A stretch of DNA of 42,869 nucleotides. Source: Proteiniphilum sp. UBA4084. GTDB taxonomy: Bacteria > Bacteroidota > Bacteroidia > Bacteroidales > Dysgonomonadaceae. The position numbers and the translations under genes are program-made. The stretch lies in assembly GCA_002383605.1 (NCBI GenBank), contig DFYK01000004.1:1-42869 (forward strand). Direction: 5' to 3'. Every line of letters starts with the position of its first letter. The first letter of the stretch is position 1. The notes below the pieces were generated by a model that searched no databases, was not told the DNA's origin, and saw only the letters and a list, made by a program, of their open reading frames with translations. Of the stretch, positions 33,887 to 42,112 are shown in pieces.

Positions 33887-36133
33887 TTAAAATATTACTG
33901 TTGTTTTACTCCCGTCGTAGGCGATGGCCAAAACCCTCGTTGTATTTGTTGCCGGGGAGTCCAGGTTGAATGTTGACCAGTTTGTAATAAAAATCAACCG
34001 ATCACCTTCATAGACTTCATATGCCACCACGTTTTTCCAACCGGTCATCGTCAGGGAAGTACCATTTTTGCTTGCTGTTCCTGTCTGCACCGATGAACGG
34101 TTTTTAAATATTTCCCGATTTGCATCACAAATATATTCAATTTTATCGATGACTTCGGGATATCCTTTGGCTTTTATTTCAGCGATGATGCGGTCAATCT
34201 GCGCTTGGGTAACTTGAAGACGCTTCTGTCCATAATCATCCACCATCTGGTCAAATGGCTGAAGATAGCCCCATTTGGCAAAGAATCGGGTCAGGTCAGT
34301 TTTTGTTATGTCGCACATCATTTTCACAAACTCCAGTTGCTGTTCTCCGGACGTAGCCATATCGGGGGAGGTGCGGACTCTTTCGTACAAATCTTTGTAT
34401 AGATCTCCGTAGCCTCGGGTACCGGCAAAATAGAGTTGCAATTGCCAGAGGGGAACCAGTCTGCAGAAGACATCAGTTTCTCCCGCATAGGGAACATTTT
34501 TTACAAAAGAGTTCTGGAAGGCTTTCTCATAACGGTTGTTGTATCGGCCTGTTTTTTCGGATTCCAGTCGTGAGGCATTTCCCCATTCTGTTTGTACGTA
34601 AAGAGAATGCAGGTTGTTGGTCACTTCGGTCATGCCATGCCATTTAAAGCCGGGCCGGGTCTGAAATGTATGCCCCATCTCATGAGCAGGGCCCCAGGGA
34701 GATATTTTAAGTTGTCTCCAATCGAGAAGGGTTCTTTTTACATCTTCTCCACTCACGTTGTATGCAGTTCTGTAAGAGGTTGAATACATATACGAGGTGT
34801 ACATGGCATGAAAATAGGCCCTGTCCACAGTCGGCCGGTTGTATTTCATCAAACCCATAAATTCCTTTTCAAGGCGTACCAGTTCATCATAGGTACCGAT
34901 GAGTTTATCACCATTGCCGGCAGCATATGTCTTCAAATCGTTCGTGGGAAATGTCAGGTGTGCATGTTCACCCAGAACATCAAAATAGGTATCGGTAGCA
35001 CCCTGTATCAGACGTGTCCATTCGGTTGCCTGGTGCTTTCCTGAATCGAAATAACCGTTCACTTTCCCGGTGGCAAAATGGATTTTTATGTGGGGTGCCG
35101 TTTGCCAATCAGCAGTGTGATAGAGCAGGTAAATCAGACCATTGTTACGAACTCTCATCTTATTCACTCCTGGTGAGAGCGGATAGTAAGAGGCGTTATA
35201 GTATCCGTCTCCTCCCTGCATATTGAGATCCTGCACTTTCAGGCTGATGGGATAACCGCCTGTCTCACCCACGAAAGCTATCAGATCATCTCCATTGTTT
35301 ACACTGATGCCGGTCGGATTGTCGAGTAAACTCAATGTGGATGTTTTATTTATTTTTGCCCAATTGTCGGGATGTGGCCATGCCTTATAATCTTGTATGC
35401 GAAACTCCCGGGGATAGGTTCCTTTGAGTATATGCAGGGCGATGATACGGTAAAGTTTATTCTGCACTTTTTCAATATCATTCTCCGTGATGCCCGGATT
35501 GAGCTGCGTGCAGGTGAGGTCTGTAAAGAGTATAAGGGGGTTGAAATTATCAGGGTTTTTCCGATAAAACGCCATTTCGGCACAGGATGCAAAACCTTGC
35601 CCGTCACCTGCACCCGATTTCACAATAAACTTAATTGACTTCGGTTTTATCAGTCTCTTTTCGAAGGAAATCAGGGTAGGCGTCTGAACAGCTTTAAAAT
35701 CGTAATCCATGATCTTTGTGTAGGAAGGCTGTTCCTGGGTTGCGACCCAAATTTCAGTTTCTTTAAACAGTCCGTTGGACCCGGAAGTACGGGGATGATA
35801 CACAAGATAATCGATGGCTTCCTGACTCTCAAAAAAGTATTCCAGTGTAATCGGGAAATAATCTGCCGCTGAATTGTTCCACAATGAATGATAGAGCGTA
35901 TTCATATCGTTGTCGAATGACTTCTCTATACCTTCACCCGTTTGGCTTGAACTCGACTTGCCACTGCTAACCGGCACCTTCAAATCATCTTTGATATCAT
36001 TTGCAGAAATAAGGTTTAATTCTTCTGATTCAACCGTATCGGAAGGTGTTATATTCTCCGGTTCAGCCGCACAATTGAGCAGGAAGGCTGCCAGGAACAT
36101 GGGAAATAGAAATGAAATTAATTTTCGTATCAT
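33887..36133 (-). CDS. M60-like (enhancin-type) lipoprotein metallopeptidase
   Basis: This 748-residue outer-surface lipoprotein has the lipobox LLNC near residue 21. A discoidin/F5-8-type carbohydrate-binding-like domain spans about residues 50-190. The M60 catalytic region follows, with HEMGH at residues 484-488 and a further Glu at 503 (HGMTEV), which satisfies the gluzincin signature HExxHx(8,28)E. A C-terminal beta-sandwich-like region covers about 670-748. Characterised M60-like enzymes, such as BT4244, cleave O-glycosylated mucin-type proteins. The adjacent GH109 enzyme could trim GalNAc from the same substrates. No SusC/SusD pair lies next to it. Confidence 0.86.
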   Translation of the reverse strand: MIRKLISFLFPMFLAAFLLNCAAEPENITPSDTVESEELNLISANDIKDDLKVPVSSGKSSSSQTGEGIEKSFDNDMNTLYHSLWNNSAADYFPITLEYFFESQEAIDYLVYHPRTSGSNGLFKETEIWVATQEQPSYTKIMDYDFKAVQTPTLISFEKRLIKPKSIKFIVKSGAGDGQGFASCAEMAFYRKNPDNFNPLILFTDLTCTQLNPGITENDIEKVQNKLYRIIALHILKGTYPREFRIQDYKAWPHPDNWAKINKTSTLSLLDNPTGISVNNGDDLIAFVGETGGYPISLKVQDLNMQGGDGYYNASYYPLSPGVNKMRVRNNGLIYLLYHTADWQTAPHIKIHFATGKVNGYFDSGKHQATEWTRLIQGATDTYFDVLGEHAHLTFPTNDLKTYAAGNGDKLIGTYDELVRLEKEFMGLMKYNRPTVDRAYFHAMYTSYMYSTSYRTAYNVSGEDVKRTLLDWRQLKISPWGPAHEMGHTFQTRPGFKWHGMTEVTNNLHSLYVQTEWGNASRLESEKTGRYNNRYEKAFQNSFVKNVPYAGETDVFCRLVPLWQLQLYFAGTRGYGDLYKDLYERVRTSPDMATSGEQQLEFVKMMCDITKTDLTRFFAKWGYLQPFDQMVDDYGQKRLQVTQAQIDRIIAEIKAKGYPEVIDKIEYICDANREIFKNRSSVQTGTASKNGTSLTMTGWKNVVAYEVYEGDRLIFITNWSTFNLDSPATNTTRVLAIAYDGSKTTVIF

Positions 36134-36155
36134 ACCGGATTACATCGTAAAAATA

Positions 36156-36163
36156 CAAACCTA
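36156..36163 (-). promoter_or_regulatory. -7 element of the M60-like peptidase gene
   Basis: The minus-strand reading is TAGGTTTG, fitting TAnnTTTG, 22 bases before the ATG. No -33 motif is apparent. Confidence 0.4.
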
Positions 36164-36224
36164 TTCATGTACATTAATCTCACCGATGAAAAAAAACTCA
36201 TCTTTCAAAAAAACAGTCAGAGAA

Positions 36225-37265
36225 TCAATGCATATATTCGTTCAAAACTTTTTCTCCCAGGACCCTTGCTTCAGCAACCGACTGATAATTGGACGCGTCA
36301 ATCCTGTATTCTGCAGGATCCGGAATAAGCAAACGGGTGCCTGATGAAACATGATTGGGATTGGAAATAAATTTGGAATTTACCAGATAGATATAAACCC
36401 AGAATTCTTTGTTCCCAAAAAGTTCCAGTGCCAAAAGGCGTAATGTCTTTCCTTCTTCCATAACTATTTCTCTCTTTTCTTTTGTGTGGCTAACGGCTTG
36501 AACAGTTAACTCAAGAATGGAGTCTGCCCTGGGAGAAGGGGCATTTCCATTGGCATTTTCAATTTTATTTTTAACAATTAACGGTTTTGATTCTTTATTT
36601 TGGTTTCTTCTGAAAAAAAAAAGAGCAGCCAATGCTATTGCTACACCCCCCACAATGGGAATCCATAAAGGTGATCTCTTTTTGTGTTTCATTTTTCTGC
36701 GGTAAGGTCCGTGATCCTGGACGAGTTTCACTTCCGGGGCATTCTCTCCGATTATCTTTTCTCTCTCTTTTTCAGTTTCCTCAGTCTCTTTTTCAGTTTC
36801 CTCAGTCTCTTTTTCAGTTTCCTCAGTCTCTTTTTCAGTTTCGGCCGTTTCATCCGTTGCTCTTTCTTCTTCCGCTTCTGTCTCTTCCTCTCCCCCGACA
36901 ATCACTTCAGTGACGCCGGGCAACGCTACTCCCTCGTTGAGCGGGGTAGGTTCAAAAAAGGAAAAAGCGCTGTTCACCGACTCATTCAGGGAATCTTCGG
37001 GTGCAAAATACAGGTCGACAGAAGATTCAAACAGTACTTCCACCGCCGGGGGCATCAGGTATCGGTCATTGGTTTCCCTGTCTGTCAGGATATACTCCGG
37101 TTGTTTCGGGGTTAAGAATTTACCGAAATCATCGAGATCGACCGGATTATTGGCTGTCAGTTCTGCCTTCAACACGGCAATCATTGCATCCAGCGCCTCT
37201 GTTGCGGTCTCATCCGACCAGCCAAGTTGTTGGGCAAGTCTTTGAATCAGATCTTCGTGTGTCAT
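36225..37265 (-). CDS. HU-like domain, transmembrane helix and LysM-like domain protein
   Basis: This 346-residue protein has an unusual order of parts. Residues 1-85 resemble an HU/IHF fold (MTHEDLIQRLAQQLGWSDE, VDLDDFGKFLTP, YLMPPAVEVLFESS), but the HU arm motif RNPxTG is absent. An acidic linker follows, with repeats of TEKETEE at 140-168. A basic patch (YRRKMKHKKRS) precedes one transmembrane helix at about 199-218. The outer part ends in a LysM-like segment (VMEEGKTLRLLALELFGNKEFWVYIYLVN, about 265-318). By the positive-inside rule the HU part is cytoplasmic and LysM periplasmic. The frame opens at a TTG (37286) before the ATG at 37265, 18 bases after rimO. I infer no proven role. Confidence 0.82.
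   Translation of the reverse strand: MTHEDLIQRLAQQLGWSDETATEALDAMIAVLKAELTANNPVDLDDFGKFLTPKQPEYILTDRETNDRYLMPPAVEVLFESSVDLYFAPEDSLNESVNSAFSFFEPTPLNEGVALPGVTEVIVGGEEETEAEEERATDETAETEKETEETEKETEETEKETEETEKEREKIIGENAPEVKLVQDHGPYRRKMKHKKRSPLWIPIVGGVAIALAALFFFRRNQNKESKPLIVKNKIENANGNAPSPRADSILELTVQAVSHTKEKREIVMEEGKTLRLLALELFGNKEFWVYIYLVNSKFISNPNHVSSGTRLLIPDPAEYRIDASNYQSVAEARVLGEKVLNEYMH
36768..36842 (-). repeat. In-frame 21-bp tandem repeat in the acidic linker
   Basis: Three perfect copies of a 21-bp unit (36768-36788, 36789-36809, 36810-36830) and a 12-bp partial fourth copy encode seven-residue ETEKETE units. Gain or loss of a unit keeps the frame and changes only linker length. Confidence 0.9.
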
Positions 37266-37282
37266 GTGATCAAAAGTTTTTC

Positions 37283-38578
37283 TCAATTCACGCTGCCTGT
37301 CAGGTCGAAGGGCATGGCAGAGAGCATGGTTACGTCATAAAAGTCACCTACGGTCAGGGGCTTCTCTTTGGAGATCAGCACCTCGCCATCTACTTCGGGG
37401 GAATCAAACTCGGTGCGTCCGACATAAAAATCGGTATCTTCCCTGTCGACAATCACCTTCATGGTTTTCCCCACTTTCTCCTCGTTCACGCTCAGCGCGA
37501 TTTCCTCCTGCGTCTCCATCAGCAGGTCCATCCTCTCCTGCTTCACTGCAGCAGGTATGTCATCGGTATAATGTTTGTCGTTGTAGGTATCTTCCTCGTG
37601 TGAGTATGGAAAGGCGCCGAGACGTTCGAAACGTGTTTTCTTTACAAAAGCGAGCAACTCTTCAAAATCGGTTTCCGTCTCTCCGGGATGGCCCACCATC
37701 ATGGTGGTACGCAGGTGGATGCCCGGCACCTCTTCCCTGAACTGTTGGATGAGATCGATGGTCTGTTGTTTGCTGATGTTCCGTCGCATGGTTTTCAGCA
37801 TGTTGTCGCTGATGTGCTGCAGGGCAATATCGAGGTAGTTGCACACGTTGTCTCTTTCTCGCATCACCCGCAACAGGTCGGTTGGAAAGTGTGCCGGATA
37901 GGCATAGTGCAGACGGATCCACTCCACCCCGGGTATGTCTGACACCTGTTCTACGAGCTGGGGCAGTTTCATCGACTTGTACCTGTCGAGTCCGTAGTAT
38001 GTAAGATCCTGCGCGATAAACTGGAACTCTTTTACTCCCCGGCTCACCAGTTGTTTCACTTCGCGGGTAATATCCTCCATGGCGCGCGACTTGTATTTTC
38101 CTGTGATCAGCGGTATGGAGCAGTAGGAACAGGTTCTGTCGCATCCTTCCGAGATTTTCATATAGGCATAATGGGGAGGTGTGGAGAGGGAACGGTCGTA
38201 TTCCAGTTCCTTGTAGTATGATTTTCCCAGGTCGGCAATCAGATTTTTCCAGTCGAACTTCCCGTAGAACTTGTCCACCTCGGGGATCTCTTCTGTCAGT
38301 TCCTTGCGATACCGTTCCGAGAGGCAACCCATCACGATCAGCTTTTTGAGCTTGTTCCTTTTTTTGGCTTCGGCAAAGGAGAGGATCATGTTGATGGATT
38401 CCTCCTTGGCGTCACCAATAAAGCCACAGGTATTGATCACGGCAATGTCGCCCCGGGCTTCCTCGGGATCGTGCGAAACAGTATAGCCGTTGGCCACCAG
38501 CTGACGCACGAGTAACTCTGAGTCGACCAGGTTTTTGGAACAACCCAGGGTCACGACATCTATTTTGTTTTTAATCAT
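37283..38578 (-). CDS. rimO: Ribosomal protein S12 methylthiotransferase
   Basis: This 431-residue radical-SAM enzyme adds a methylthio group to an Asp of ribosomal protein S12. The N-terminal domain holds the first cluster Cys residues (VVTLGCSKNLVDSELL, INTCGFIGDAKEESI, MGCLSERYR). The radical-SAM motif is EGCDRTCSYCSIPLITG. The C-terminal TRAM domain (KVGKTMKVIVDREDTDFYVGRTEFDSPEVDGEV) is present. The frame is open to 38602, but the ATG at 38578 (MIKNKIDVVTLGC) is the usual start. It sits between ftsY and the HU-LysM gene, an order common in Bacteroidales. Confidence 0.94.
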   Translation of the reverse strand: MIKNKIDVVTLGCSKNLVDSELLVRQLVANGYTVSHDPEEARGDIAVINTCGFIGDAKEESINMILSFAEAKKRNKLKKLIVMGCLSERYRKELTEEIPEVDKFYGKFDWKNLIADLGKSYYKELEYDRSLSTPPHYAYMKISEGCDRTCSYCSIPLITGKYKSRAMEDITREVKQLVSRGVKEFQFIAQDLTYYGLDRYKSMKLPQLVEQVSDIPGVEWIRLHYAYPAHFPTDLLRVMRERDNVCNYLDIALQHISDNMLKTMRRNISKQQTIDLIQQFREEVPGIHLRTTMMVGHPGETETDFEELLAFVKKTRFERLGAFPYSHEEDTYNDKHYTDDIPAAVKQERMDLLMETQEEIALSVNEEKVGKTMKVIVDREDTDFYVGRTEFDSPEVDGEVLISKEKPLTVGDFYDVTMLSAMPFDLTGSVN

Positions 38579-38662
38579 ATATGCTAAACTATCTTGGGGC
38601 AAATCCCGATTTTTGTAAAAAGGCAGTACAAAGAGTTGCCGGAGGTGGGAACGGTTTCCCGC

Positions 38663-39616
38663 TTATTCCCCAAATAGGGAATCCACAAATTCTTTTCTTC
38701 TGAATACCTGCAGATCGCTGATTCCCTCACCCAGTCCGATATACTTTACCGGGATCCTGAACTGATCGGAGATGCCAATTACCACGCCCCCCTTGGCGGT
38801 GCCATCGAGTTTGGTGATGGCCAGGGCAGTCACCTCGGTGGCGGCTGTGAACTGCCGGGCCTGCTCAAAGGCGTTCTGCCCCGTGGAACCATCGAGTACC
38901 AGGAGCACCTCGTGGGGTGCATCGGGTACGATCTTGCCCATCACATTCTTGATCTTGGTGAGCTCATTCATCAGGTTTATTTTGTTGTGCAGGCGGCCGG
39001 CAGTATCGATGATCACCACATCGGCGTTGTGCGCTTTGGCCGAGTTCACGGCATCGAATGCCACGGAGGCAGGATCGGCGCCCATACTCTGCTTCACGAC
39101 GGGTACCCCCACTCTTTGGCCCCAAATATCGAGCTGCTCCACGGCTGCGGCACGGAATGTATCGGCTGCACCCAGATATACGGAAAGCCCTTTCTGTTTA
39201 AACTGATGCGCCAGCTTACCGATGGTGGTGGTCTTCCCTACGCCGTTGACACCCACGACCATGATCACATAAGGCTTTTTATCTTCGGGTACTGAAAACT
39301 CTGCCAGGTCGTCGCTGTTGTTTTCGGTGAGAAGCCTGACAATCTCATCGCGCAGGATGGCGGTCAGTTCATCGGTTCCCACGTATTTGTCGCGTGCCAC
39401 CCGCTCCTCAATGCGGTCGATGATCTTCAGGGTAGTCTCCACACCCACGTCGGAAGTCACCAATACCTCTTCCAGCTGGTCGAGCACTTCGTCGTCGACT
39501 TTTGATTTTCCGGCTACGGCGCGGGTGATCTTTGAAAAAAAGTTTTCTTTTGTTTTTTCAAGGCCCTTGTCGAGTGTTTCTTTTTTCCCTTTTGAAAATT
39601 TATCGAAAAAACCCAT
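38663..39616 (-). CDS. ftsY: Signal recognition particle receptor FtsY
   Basis: This 317-residue GTPase docks the signal recognition particle at the membrane for cotranslational insertion. The N domain is about residues 1-95. The G domain shows G1 GVNGVGKTTTIGKLAHQF, DTFRAAAVEQL, DTAGRLHNK, TKLDGTAKGG and the C-terminal GLGEGISDLQVF. The long acidic A domain found in E. coli is absent and only a short Lys-rich start (MGFFDKFSKGKKETL) remains, as usual in Bacteroidota. It has its own -7 element and lies just downstream of the ribosomal-protein operon terminator. Confidence 0.95.
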   Translation of the reverse strand: MGFFDKFSKGKKETLDKGLEKTKENFFSKITRAVAGKSKVDDEVLDQLEEVLVTSDVGVETTLKIIDRIEERVARDKYVGTDELTAILRDEIVRLLTENNSDDLAEFSVPEDKKPYVIMVVGVNGVGKTTTIGKLAHQFKQKGLSVYLGAADTFRAAAVEQLDIWGQRVGVPVVKQSMGADPASVAFDAVNSAKAHNADVVIIDTAGRLHNKINLMNELTKIKNVMGKIVPDAPHEVLLVLDGSTGQNAFEQARQFTAATEVTALAITKLDGTAKGGVVIGISDQFRIPVKYIGLGEGISDLQVFRRKEFVDSLFGE

Positions 39617-39645
39617 AAAGCAGTAAGTATTTAAACGATGAATGC

Positions 39646-39653
39646 CAAATCTA
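39646..39653 (-). promoter_or_regulatory. -7 element of ftsY-rimO
   Basis: The minus-strand reading is TAGATTTG, fitting TAnnTTTG, 29 bases before the ftsY ATG. Confidence 0.45.
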
Positions 39654-39664
39654 CAAAATAGTCA

Positions 39665-39700
39665 ATAAAAAACTTCCCTGCGTGGTGGCACAGGGAAGTT
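39665..39700 (-). terminator. Terminator of the L28-L33-DUF4295 operon
   Basis: A perfect 10-bp stem (AACTTCCCTG / CAGGGAAGTT, 39671-39680 with 39691-39700) with a 10-base loop is followed on the minus strand by a T-run (TTTTATTGAC). It separates the ribosomal operon from ftsY. Confidence 0.85.
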
Positions 39701-39785
39701 CTTATATATTTTTAACCTGATTCCGGCGACTGACCCAGACAATATTTTTATCCCGGTCAGACATGGGAAACACAGCGGGTAATTC

Positions 39786-39947
39786 TTATTTCGAAAAATA
39801 ATCCTTTACCTGGTCGTTCAGAATCATCTCTTCTTTGAAGCTGTACGCACCTGTTTTGGGTGATTTCACCATTTTAATTACCTTGGTGTGACTGCGCCCG
39901 GTGGTTGTATTTTTATCGCGGAATCCCGCAACTGCTTTTTTTGCCAT
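39786..39947 (-). CDS. DUF4295 small basic protein
   Basis: This 53-residue protein begins MAKKAVAGFRDKNTTTGRSH and ends LNDQVKDYFSK, matching the Bacteroidota DUF4295 family. It is encoded directly after rpmG (14 bases) in the same operon as L28 and L33. This conserved placement and its basic charge suggest a ribosome-associated protein, which is an inference. Its reading frame, start and stop were read directly from the sequence. Confidence 0.88.
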   Translation of the reverse strand: MAKKAVAGFRDKNTTTGRSHTKVIKMVKSPKTGAYSFKEEMILNDQVKDYFSK

Positions 39948-39961
39948 AGTTTATCCTGTTT

Positions 39962-40150
39962 TTACTTGATTTCTTTGTGAACAGTCATTTTCTTGAGTAC
40001 CGGATTGTATTTCTTCAATTCCAGGCGCTCTGTTGTATTTTTTCTGTTTTTGGTGGTAATATACCGGGATGTGCCGGGCATGCCGCTCGCCTTGTGTTCG
40101 GTGCATTCCAAAATCACCTGGACCCTGTTGCCTTTTGCTTTTTTTGCCAT
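39962..40150 (-). CDS. rpmG: 50S ribosomal protein L33
   Basis: This 62-residue ribosomal protein matches L33, with CTEHKASGMPGTSRYITTKNRKNT and LELKKYNPVLKKMTVHKEIK. Only one Cys is present, so it belongs to the zinc-free (C-minus) L33 form. It lies between L28 and DUF4295 in one operon. Confidence 0.95.
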   Translation of the reverse strand: MAKKAKGNRVQVILECTEHKASGMPGTSRYITTKNRKNTTERLELKKYNPVLKKMTVHKEIK

Positions 40151-40169
40151 TGCTGCTTTCTCCTTCTCG

Positions 40170-40409
40170 TTATGCGTTTAAATATCCTTTCGCAGCAGCT
40201 TGTTTCAAGGCTGCATCCAATCCGATTTTATTGATGGTGCGCAAACCGGATGCCGAGATGCTCAGGCTGATCCAGCAATCTTCTTCCACCCAATAAAACT
40301 TTTTCGTGAACAAATTGACGTTGAATTTGCGTTTGGTCCTCTTGTTAGAGTGAGAAACGTTGTTGCCAACCATTGCTCTTTTTCCTGTTATTTGACAAAT
40401 CTTAGACAT
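40170..40409 (-). CDS. rpmB: 50S ribosomal protein L28
   Basis: This 79-residue L28 starts MSKICQITGKRAMVGNNVSH and contains SNKRTKRKFNVNLFTKKFYW and ISASGLRTINKIGLDAAL, all typical. The usual zinc Cys pairs are not complete (Cys5 and Cys52 only). First gene of the operon, which has a well-formed promoter. Confidence 0.96.
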   Translation of the reverse strand: MSKICQITGKRAMVGNNVSHSNKRTKRKFNVNLFTKKFYWVEEDCWISLSISASGLRTINKIGLDAALKQAAAKGYLNA

Positions 40410-40476
40410 TGCTGTATATTGTGTATTTATTGTTTACTTTCAGTTCGGAACGCAATCTTCCCGACAAATCAGGGCG

Positions 40477-40508
40477 CAAAATTAAGCATATAATTTTAAT
40501 TTACCAAA
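40477..40508 (-). promoter_or_regulatory. Promoter of the L28-L33-DUF4295 operon
   Basis: The minus strand shows a -33 TTTG (40508-40505), a 20-base spacer and a -7 TAATTTTG (40484-40477). This is the best full match to the Bacteroidota sigma-ABfr consensus in the window. The leader before rpmB is about 60 nt. Confidence 0.72.
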
Positions 40509-40585
40509 GCTTCAGGCAAATAAATTTTGATATAATTTTGACAGAATCAGCCTGTTTCTGCCGCCAAACGGTTTGAGATACTTAT

Positions 40586-41149
40586 TTAATGCACTGCTCC
40601 CGAAAGATCGGCATAAAGCTTGTTGAGCACCCGGAGTGTTTCTTTTCGCAGGTTGTTTTTCAGTTCATTCTCATCGCTTTTCACAGATAGAGCCTGGTCT
40701 GTAATGGTTTCCTCGGCTGTGTAAGTTTTGGGGAAGAACGATCCCGATTCCTTGCGTGCGTTCTGATAAGTGATATCACGAACCACAAGAACACATCCTG
40801 CATTGGTAACGGTTGCATCGAACCGGTAACTCATGATCATGTGGTCGCGCCCCCCCGATTTGTCTACCGGCAGGTTCAACTCGGCCTTTGAGCTTACTGT
40901 GACGGCCTGGGATTTCTCATCGTAACGAATACCGGATAAAAGGGGACTCCCGCTAAAGGATTTTCTTGTCCAGTCCTGCAGCTTCGCGTATCGTTGGCTT
41001 GCGCTGCCCGCCGGATCGGCAGGGATAAATTGTTCAAACACTACCTTCCCGTTCACCACCGACACTTTGGTAAAGCCTGCATCCATCTGTCCGTAAACAT
41101 GGAACAGACCTGCGACCAGAATGGAGAATGCAAGTAAGTATTTTTTCAT
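40586..41149 (-). CDS. Secreted protein, DUF4468-like
   Basis: This 187-residue protein has a clear signal peptide (MKKYLLAFSILVAGLFHVYG, cleaved before QMDAG). The mature domain has KVVFEQFIPADPAGSASQRYAKLQDW, alternating strands and a helical C-terminus (ELKNNLRKETLRVLNKLYADL). The pattern resembles the DUF4468 (TBP-like fold) family of Bacteroidota, whose role is unknown. The ATG at 41176, nine residues earlier, is an alternative start, but 41149 gives the standard signal. It has its own -7 element and is monocistronic. Confidence 0.8.
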   Translation of the reverse strand: MKKYLLAFSILVAGLFHVYGQMDAGFTKVSVVNGKVVFEQFIPADPAGSASQRYAKLQDWTRKSFSGSPLLSGIRYDEKSQAVTVSSKAELNLPVDKSGGRDHMIMSYRFDATVTNAGCVLVVRDITYQNARKESGSFFPKTYTAEETITDQALSVKSDENELKNNLRKETLRVLNKLYADLSGAVH

Positions 41150-41277
41150 ATTATTTTTCTTTTCTGTCTCTTTCATTTTTTCGGATTGTTTCTGATAAGA
41201 CGGACAGAAATAACTTTTGTTACATCATGTGACCCTCTTTGTCACGAAAAACAGTCCGATAACTTGTCCTAAGACTA

Positions 41278-41285
41278 CAAACGTA
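41278..41285 (-). promoter_or_regulatory. -7 element of the DUF4468-like gene
   Basis: The minus-strand reading is TACGTTTG, fitting TAnnTTTG. The leader to the ATG at 41149 would be about 120 nt. Confidence 0.4.
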
Positions 41286-41359
41286 CGAAAAAGATTAATC
41301 CGTCTTGTCGTTTTTATAAAAAACAGTCTTTTAAATTTTATTTATCATTTAAAAACCAT

Positions 41360-41367
41360 TACTTTTG
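41360..41367 (+). promoter_or_regulatory. -7 element of the TPR-ribH operon
   Basis: TACTTTTG matches TAnnTTTG, 36 bases before the ATG at 41404. No clear -33 element. Confidence 0.45.
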
Positions 41368-41403
41368 CATCTCAAAAAAATAACGTCATATTTTTCAACA
41401 ATC

Positions 41404-42108
41404 ATGTCTGCAAAAAAAACAAACGAATCGAAGGCTGAGAAAAATTTCGAGAATATCGGTGAAGCTTTAACCACATCTGAACAGTTTCTGGAGAAGAACC
41501 AGAAAGCCATTTTAACAGGGTTGCTCATCGTCATTGTTTTGGTAGGTGCATACCTGGCATACCATTATTTATATAAGGTACCCCGCAATGAAAAAGCACA
41601 GACAGCCATCTTCAAGGGTGAGCGTTATTTCCAGGAGGGGCAAGACTCGCTGGCACTTTTTGGCAACGGCAACGATTACATCGGTTTTGAATCGGTAATC
41701 AGCCAGTACAAGGGTACCCGCACGGCCGACCTGGCGCACGCCTATGCAGGCATATCATACAATCGCCTCGGCAACAACGAAAAGGCACTGGAGCACCTGA
41801 GAAAATTCAAAGGTGGTGATTTACTCATCACCCCTGCTGTCACTGGCGCCATCGGCGATGTGCAAATGAACATGGGTAACACCGCGGAGGCCATCTCGCT
41901 TTTTCAAAAGGCTGCCAAACTGGCCAACGACAAGATGTTGACTCCCATTTATCTGAAAAAGGCGGGAGAAGCTTATCTGAGCCTTGCTGATTATGACAAG
42001 GCCATAGAGACCTTCACCCGGATTAAAGAACAATATATCAATACCCCCGAAGCGCAGGAAGCCGATAAATACATCAAACAGGCCGAACTGCTGAAAGAAT
42101 CGAAATAA
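41404..42108 (+). CDS. Membrane-anchored TPR protein (YfgM/BamD-like topology)
   Basis: This 234-residue protein has a short charged cytoplasmic head (MSAKKTNESKAEKNFENIGE), one transmembrane helix (AILTGLLIVIVLVGAYLAYHYLY, about residues 36-58) and a periplasmic domain with TPR-like repeats (AHAYAGISYNRLGNNEKALEHL, NMGNTAEAISLFQKAAKL, GEAYLSLADYDKAIETFTRI). YfgM-like proteins act as periplasmic chaperone partners of SecYEG. That role here is an inference. It is cotranscribed with ribH, 4 bases apart. The frame opens earlier at a TTG that lies in the promoter, so the ATG at 41404 is used. Confidence 0.85.
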   Translation: MSAKKTNESKAEKNFENIGEALTTSEQFLEKNQKAILTGLLIVIVLVGAYLAYHYLYKVPRNEKAQTAIFKGERYFQEGQDSLALFGNGNDYIGFESVISQYKGTRTADLAHAYAGISYNRLGNNEKALEHLRKFKGGDLLITPAVTGAIGDVQMNMGNTAEAISLFQKAAKLANDKMLTPIYLKKAGEAYLSLADYDKAIETFTRIKEQYINTPEAQEADKYIKQAELLKESK

Positions 42109-42112
42109 AAAG

